Shown: positions 57,776 through 64,000 of the stretch, piece by piece | Numbering within the stretch: the first letter of the stretch is position 1 | Layout: the number at the start of each line of letters is the position of its first letter | Source of the DNA: Salinimicrobium sp963709775 | Lineage (GTDB): Bacteria > Bacteroidota > Bacteroidia > Flavobacteriales > Flavobacteriaceae | Assembly (NCBI GenBank): GCA_963709775.1 | Contig: CAVPXS010000018.1 | Coordinates: 62,001 to 126,000, forward strand | Reading direction: 5' to 3' | DNA length: 64,000 bases | The notes under the pieces: generated by a model | What the model was told of the DNA's origin: nothing | Seen by the model: the letters and a program-made list of their open reading frames with translations, nothing else | Database searches by the model: none | Made by a program: the position numbers and the translations under genes

Positions 57776-59234
57776 TTAAGCTGCCGGTAAATCTCCCTGA
57801 CCTTTAGTAGGAAGTTCTGTGGCACCCATTAAGTATTCATCAACACTTCTGGCTGCTTCCCGCCCTTCAGAAATTGCCCATACAATAAGAGACTGGCCGC
57901 GTCGCATGTCCCCGGCGGTAAAAATATTTGGGACATTGGTCTGGTAGTTATCATCAGCTTTAATATTGGTTCTTTCATCTACCTGCAGACCCAACTGCTC
58001 ACTTAAAGTTTTTTCAGGGCCGGTGAATCCAAGAGCTAATAGTGCCAGGTCACACGGCCATTCTTTTTCGGTACCCGGAATTTCTTGTAAACGTGGTATT
58101 CCTTCTTCTTTGATCCACTCAATTTCTACAGTTTTTAAAGCTTTTAGATTTCCTTCTTCATCAGTAACAAATTCTTTTGTAGATATGCTCCAGTTTCTTT
58201 CTACACCTTCCTCATGCGAAGAAGTTGTCTTTAAGGTAAAAGGCCAGTATGGCCAGGGACTTGCATCTGTACGTGTTTCTGATGGCATGGGCATGATCTC
58301 AAAATTGGTTACAGATTTGGCTCCGTGCCTGTTGGATGTGCCTACACAATCAGACCCTGTATCTCCGCCTCCTATCACGATCACGTGTTTATCTTTCGCA
58401 TGTAACTCTGCTTTGGCGTCCGCGAGTCCGTCAACTACCTGATTGTTTCTTTTCAGGAAATCCATTGCCTGGACAACTCCTTTGTTTTCAGCACCGGCAA
58501 TGGGAAGTTCTCTTTTTCTGGTTGCGCCGCCACAAAGAACGATGGCGTCAAATTCCTTCAATTTTTCAACTTCATAATTTACCCCCACATTCACATTGGT
58601 CTTGAATTCGATGCCTTCTTCTTTCAGCACTTTTAGTCGGCGATCGATAACCCGCTTCTCCATTTTGAAATCGGGAATACCATATCGCAATAAGCCCCCA
58701 ATTTTTTGATCCCTTTCAAAAACAGTGACTGTATGTCCGGCCCTGTTAAGCTGCTGGGCAGCGGCCAGATCCCGCAGGACCCGATCCTACTACTGCAACT
58801 GTTTTACCTGTTCGTGTTTTTGGCGGCTTTGCTATAATCCATCCTTCTTTAAACCCTCGTTCGGGTATATATTTTTCTATAAGCTCAATGGCCACTGGAG
58901 GTTTAATAATTCCTAAAACGCACGCAGACTCACAGGGTGCAGGACAAAGTCTTCCGGTGAACTCCGGGAAATTGTTAGTGGAATGTAAAATGTCCAGCGC
59001 TTTTTTCCAGTCATTCTTATAAACCGCATTATTAAAATCGGGAATTAGATTGCCCAAGGGACAGCCACTATGACAAAAAGGTATTCCGCAGTCCATGCAG
59101 CGTGCTCCCTGTTCTTGAAGTTCTTCAGTTGACAGATCCTGAGTAAATTCTTTGTAATCCTTTACTCTTTCCGAAACCGGCTCAGTTTTTTCTTCTTTCC
59201 TGTTGTATTTTATAAATCCTTTCAATTTGTCCAT
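57776..59234 (-). pseudogene. gltD: Glutamate synthase small subunit (NADPH), one frameshift as read
   Basis: This FAD/Fe-S subunit passes electrons from NADPH to the large subunit. The N-terminus has Cys clusters (CMDCGIPFCHSGCPLGN and CPAPCESACVLG). An FAD-binding motif GSGPAG lies near residue 155, a second NADPH-binding GGGDTGSD lies near 290, and the C-terminal TAGDMRRGQSLIVWAISEGR follows. The frame breaks at about 58769 just after GSGPAG. Deleting one base there gives GPAGLAAAQQLNRAGHTV. Corrected length is 1458 bases, 485 residues. The start lies two bases after the corrected gltB stop, so the two form one operon. Confidence 0.93.
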
Positions 59235-59236
59235 TC

Positions 59237-62200
59237 TTACGCTGTTTTTAATTCTGTTCCTGCATTGGTCCTCTTTTCTTCTTCCAACATCTTTAGAGCC
59301 TTTTTATATTCCACCGGCATTACCTTTATAAAGTTTGAAGAATTCTTTTCCCAGTCTTTGAGGATTTCTTCTGCGAATATCACTTTGGGTAAATTTTCTG
59401 TGTTTTTCGACCAGGTTTTTTACTTCAGCCAGGTCATCTGCCGACGGTTCCTCCAGTTCGATCATTTCCATATTGAAGTTGCGATCGTCGAGTTCGTTGT
59501 CGAAGTTGTAGATATAAGCAATTCCGCCACTCATCCCGGCTCCGAAGTTTCGACCGATCTTTCCAAGAATGACGGCTACACCACCTGTCATATATTCGCA
59601 GCCATGATCACCAATCCCTTCTATAACGGCTTTAGCTCCGGAATTACGGACGCAGAATCGCTCTCCGCCAATTCCGTTGATGAAGGCTTCACCATTGGTG
59701 GCGCCATAAAGGGCGACATTTCCAATGATGACATTTTCGTGGGATGGGAAACTTGCGGTTTCCGGTTTCCTTACTGAAAGAGTGGCTCCACTTAAACCTT
59801 TTCCGAAGTAATCATTTGTGTTTCCAACCACATTAAGGGTGAGCCCTTTGGTTGAAAAAGCTCCAAAGCTTTGTCCCGCCGCGCCCCTAAAGTTCAGCGT
59901 AAGGGTATTTTCGGGTAGACCTTTTGCTCCGTGTATCTTGGAGATCTCATTGCTTATAATGGCGCCGGTAGTTCTGTTCACATTATTAATAGGAAAGTCA
60001 AGGCTCATTTTTTCTTTTCTATAGATAGCAGGATGGGCTACCTTCAGGATCTTAAAATCCAGTACATCGTCCAGGCGATGATCCTGCTTTTCTGTATTAT
60101 ACAGAGGCATATCTTCAGCTACTTTGGGCCTGTACAGGATATTGGAAAGATCTATGCCCTGGGCTTTGTAATGATCTATAGCCCGGTTCATGTTGAGTTT
60201 CTGGCTTTGGCCAACCATTTCATCAACTGTTTTAAAACCAAGATCTGCCATGATCTGCCTCAATTCCTGGGCGACGAAATACATGAAGTTGATCACATGT
60301 TCCGGAGTTCCCTTAAAGTTTTTCCGCAATTCGGGATCCTGGGTGGCGATCCCTACGGGGCAGGTATTAAGGTGACAGGCACGCATCATAATACATCCTG
60401 AAGCTACAAGTGGTGCCGTCGAAAAACCAAATTCTTCAGCACCCAAAAGACAGGCAATTGCGACATCACGGCCAGTTTTTAGCTGTCCGTCACACTCCAC
60501 CACTATCCTGCTTCGAAGATCGTTCAGCAGCAAAGTTTGTTGTACTTCCGCTATTCCCAGTTCCCAGGGCAATCCGGCATGTCTCAATGAGGTGAGGGGA
60601 GAAGCCCCTGTTCCGCCGTCATAACCCGACACCAGCACTACATCGGCTTTGGCTTTCGCAACCCCGGCGGCAATTGTTCCGACTCCAATCTTGGAAACCA
60701 GCTTTACGTTGATGCGGGCTTCCCTGTTGGCATTTTTAAGGTCAAAAATAAGCTGGGCCAGATCTTCAATAGAATAAATGTCGTGGTGTGGGGGAGGGGA
60801 GATCAATCCCACATAAGGAGTGGAATTTCTTGTTTTTGCGATCTCGGGATTCACTTTTGGGCCGGGTAACTGCCCACCTTCTCCCGGTTTAGCACCCTGG
60901 GCCATTTTGATCTGGATCTCCTGGGCATTTGTTAGGTAATCAATAGAAACCCCAAACCTTCCTGAGGCTACCTGTTTTATAGCAGAATTCCTCCAGTTCC
61001 CGTCTGAGCTTTTGTGAAAACGAGCTGGATCTTCGCCACCCTCTCCCGAGTTGCTTTTCCCTTTCATCCGATTCATGGCGATCGCAAGGTTTTCGTGGGC
61101 CTCCCTGCTAATTGATCCAAAAGACATCGCCCCGGTTTTGAACCTTTTTACGATCTCGGTCCATGGCTCCACTTCTTCTAAGGGTACAGGATCAAGATTT
61201 TGAAACTTGAACATTCCGCGAAGCGTCATCAGGTTTTTACTCTGCTCATTGATGAGTCTGGAATACTCTTCATATGACTCCGGATTATTCTGTTTTACCG
61301 CCTGCTGAAGTTTAGCAACCGTAGCGGGATTAAACATGTGGCGTTCACCATTTCTTCGCCAACGATAATCGCCGCCGGTTTCAAGGTCCAGTCCAACATA
61401 ATCTTCAGAAGTCTTAAAAGCTTTTTTATGCCTCTTCTGTATTTCTTTTTCTATTTCATAAAGTCCAATCCCTTCAATTCTTGTAGGTGTTCCGCTGAAA
61501 TATTTTTCAACCAATTTCTTATTCAGCCCAAGGATCTCAAAGATCTGCGAACCACGATAGGAGTGCAGCGTGGAAATTCCAATTTTATTCATGATCTTAA
61601 GAATTCCTTTACCAATCGCCGAATTGAAGTTCTGTACTGCTTCTTCAGGATCCTCAAAGTCAAGTTCTTTTTGCGCTACCAGGTCATAAATGATCTCGTT
61701 TACCATGTAAGGATTGATGGCACTGGCTCCATAACCAAACAAAAGCGCAAAATGGTGCGGTTCCCGTGGCTCTGCAGATTCAACTACAATTCCAAAGGCC
61801 GACCTGCGTTTTTGTCTGCTCATCGTATGATGTACAAAAGAGCAGGCCAGTACAGATGGAATAGGAGCTAATGAGGAATTGATATTCCTGTCTGAAAGGA
61901 CAATGATATTACAACCTTCATCTATGGCCTTATTGATCTCTTGTATCATGGCTTCGAGACGCTCTTCCAAACCGTTCATCCCTTTTTCGGCTTTATAAAG
62001 CATGGAAATTGTGGCTGCTTTAAATCCTGTCTTGTCGATATATTTGATCTTATCAAGATCCTCATTAGAAATGACCGGATTCTGTATCAATAATCGCTTG
62101 CAATGTTCAGGAATGATCTCAAAAAGATTTCTATCCTCCCCTATTGAAAGACTGATGTCGGTAACAATTTCCTCCCGAATCCCATCAAGTGGCGGATTTG

Positions 62201-63762
62201 TTACCTGCGCGAACAACTGCTTAAAGTAGTTGAACAATAACTGTGGTTTATCTGAAAGTACGGCCAAAGGAATATCTGCGCCCATGGAACCAATAGCTTC
62301 TTTGGCCTGTGAGGCCATCGGTGCTATGATAGTATTGATATCTTCAAGGGTATAGCCAAAGAGTTTTTGGCGGGTCTTAAAATCTACTTTTTCCACGGGA
62401 GTTTTATTTCCTGTATAGGAAACATCTGCAAGTGGGAGGAGGTGCTCATCAAGCCATTCTCTATAAGGTCTTTCTGAAACTATTTTGTTCTTTACTTCTT
62501 CATCTTCTATAATTCTTCCTTCATTCATATCCACGAGGAACATTCGGCCCGGTTCCAGGCGACCATGTCTCTCTACATTTTCAGGTTCGATCTCAACCAC
62601 TCCGGTTTCTGAAGCCATTACGACGTATCCGTCTTTAGTAACAGTATACCTGGATGGACGCAGACCATTTCTGTCCAAAAGGGCGCCAATATAGTGACCA
62701 TCTGTAAACGGAATAGAGGCGGGGCCATCCCACGGTTCCATGATACAGGAATTATATTCATAGAAGGCCTTCTTGTCTTCAGTCATCAGGGGGTTCTTCT
62801 CCCAGGCTTCGGGTACCATCATCATAATAGCTTCCGGAAGGGAGCGACCTGTATGCAGCAGCAGTTCCAGCACAATATCCATAGAGGCAGAATCTGATTT
62901 TCCTTCCGCAGCAATAGGAAGGAGTTCCTCCACAAACTCTCCAAAAATGTCACTTTTGAAGAGCTCTTCCCTGGCCTTCATTCGGCTTAGATTCCCGCGC
63001 AGGGTATTGATCTCGCCGTTATGGCACATATGCCTGAAGGGCTGCGCAAGATCCCAGCTGGGAAAGGTGTTGGTTGAAAATCGCTGGTGAACAAGAGCGA
63101 GCTTCGTCACCAGGTCTGGATCATTTAAATCCAGATAATACCTGTTGATATCTTCGGGCATCAGCAGCCCCTTATAAATGAGTGTTGTAGTGGATAAACT
63201 GGGAACATAGAAATAAAAGGATTCCGAAAGTTCAGAATTCCTGATCTTATGCTCGGCGATCTTTCTCGCGGCGAATAAGCGGGCGTTGAATTCTTTATCC
63301 GAAATATCACCTCCTTTGCCAATGAAGATCTGCTGTACGTTAGGTTCACTAAGGGCAGCAATACTACCCAGGCATGAATCATCTACCGGAACCTTTCTCC
63401 AGCCGAGGATTTCAAGCTTCTGCCTAAGAATTTGTTTTTCAAATTCCTTCTGTATCAATTCCCGCTGATTGGACGAAGGTGGTAGAAAAACCATCCCTAC
63501 CGCATATTCCCTGGGCTCCGGAATTTTAAAATCACATTTCTTTTTGAAAGTAGTCATGGGGTATTTCAATTAGAATACCTGCACCATCTCCGGTTCTGCC
63601 ATCTGCGCTCACGGCACCTCTATGCTCCAGTCTTACCAGGATATCGAGTGCCTTATGAATAATATCGTTTGTTCTTTTACCTTTTAAATTGCATATAAAT
63701 CCTGCGCCACAATTATCACGTTCAAATTCGGGATGGTAAAGTCCCTGTTGCTTTTTTCTCAT
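59237..63762 (-). pseudogene. gltB: Glutamate synthase large subunit, two frameshifts as read
   Basis: The large subunit makes glutamate from glutamine and 2-oxoglutarate. A 17-residue propeptide precedes Cys18 (ERDNCGAGF), the glutaminase nucleophile after processing. The glutaminase, central, FMN/2-oxoglutarate (PGEGGQLPGPKV, VSGYDGGTGASPL) and C-terminal GXGXG domains follow. The iron-sulfur cluster Cys lie in CIMMRACHLNTCPVG. One extra base at about 63538-63545 separates the first 76 codons. Another at about 59375 hides the true C-terminus, which reads VMPVEYKKALKMLEEEKRTN to a stop at 59237. Corrected length is 4524 bases, 1507 residues. Confidence 0.94.
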
Positions 63763-63941
63763 ATTTTTCCCTAGTTCTTCTAATTATTTTCGGTAAAATA
63801 ATCTTTTGAATAGCTAAAAGGAAGCAAAAAATGGGTTTTAAGATAAAAGATGCAAAACTGAAAATTAGAGTGGATTTATATTTTTAATTTGATATTTCCT
63901 CTGCCTTTTTCTGTGAATCTGGTAATTCCAAAACATAGGCG
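63763..63941. other. Upstream region of gltB
   Basis: This A/T-rich leader has no clear minus-strand TTG-N19-TAnnTTTG match and no riboswitch-like structure that I can recognise. Control of gltBD is therefore not visible here. Confidence 0.45.
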
Positions 63942-63976
63942 CAAAAAAAGGTCCGACTTGTTAAAGCCGGACCTTC
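63942..63976 (-). terminator. Terminator of a minus-strand gene lying beyond the window
   Basis: On the minus strand AAGGTCCGGC pairs with GTCGGACCTT around a short loop and is followed by TTTTT. It would end a gene entering from the right edge, upstream of gltB. Confidence 0.75.
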
Positions 63977-64000
63977 TGAAATTAATTTCTTAAGGATTTT

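Noticed and set aside
57325..57807. Open frame of 160 codons rich in Pro and Arg
   Set aside because: It is composed of the two-hairpin repeats and ends inside gltD; similar frames exist in all phases because the repeats lack stops.
61338..61871. Open frame of 177 codons antisense to gltB
   Set aside because: It is the mirror of conserved gltB coding sequence and has no own start context or family motif.

Overview
The window is a chromosomal segment from a Bacteroidota bacterium, almost certainly a member of the Flavobacteriaceae. The evidence is a SusC/SusD pair, type IX secretion (T9SS) type B and PorP/SprF proteins, exosortase XrtF, many lipoproteins, promoters of the TTG-N19..21-TAnnTTTG type, weak ribosome binding sites, and a 16S rRNA of flavobacterial character. 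A marine genus near Gramella/Salegentibacter/Zunongwangia is my guess from memory of such gene sets; I could not run a 16S search.

Layout. 1-13 kb holds housekeeping genes: surE, a Prc/Tsp-type S41 peptidase, and a minus-strand block purH-mreB-mreC-mreD-mrdA-rodA for purines and the cell-elongation machinery. An ABC permease and a serine hydrolase follow. 13.4-16 kb has a free-methionine sulfoxide reductase, the two-gene exosortase F unit and an NmrA-type reductase. 16-28.6 kb is a copper/silver resistance run on the plus strand: a HYC_CC_PP small protein, a CusA-type RND pump, a TolC-type channel, a CusB-type adaptor, a DUF3347 lipoprotein, an AraC regulator with an HMA-like sensor domain, a DUF305 protein, and a P1B copper ATPase with four HMA and two CPM/CPICGM metal-binding modules. 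28.6-40 kb carries a large zinc protease, a T9SS type B protein with its PorP/SprF partner, lysS, a Pmp3-like peptide, lipB, a large lipoprotein and rnhB. 40-51 kb holds a SusC/SusD operon with two surface-type lipoproteins, an astacin protease, a small lipoprotein and a putative porin. 51-57.2 kb is a full rRNA operon (16S, tRNA-Ile, tRNA-Ala, 23S, 5S) with four tandem promoters, processing stems and a terminator. 57.8-63.8 kb is gltBD (glutamate synthase).

Two themes run through the window. First, many genes contain one- or two-base indels. I count about 18 in 16.5-28.5 kb but only about six elsewhere, and correcting them restores lengths divisible by three and family-typical proteins. Some sit in compensating pairs or triples. 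This looks more like sequence or assembly error than gene death, but the local density is unexplained. Such genes are listed as 'pseudogene' only because the frame is broken as read.

Second, several short palindromic repeat families recur between genes and even inside them. They include CAAAAATG-N-CATTTTTG, AACTTTG-N-CAAAGTT and a two-hairpin element that surrounds the rRNA operon. Two of these families supply the linkers between the tandem HMA domains of the copper ATPase. I found no CRISPR array, prophage, insertion sequence or recognisable defence system.
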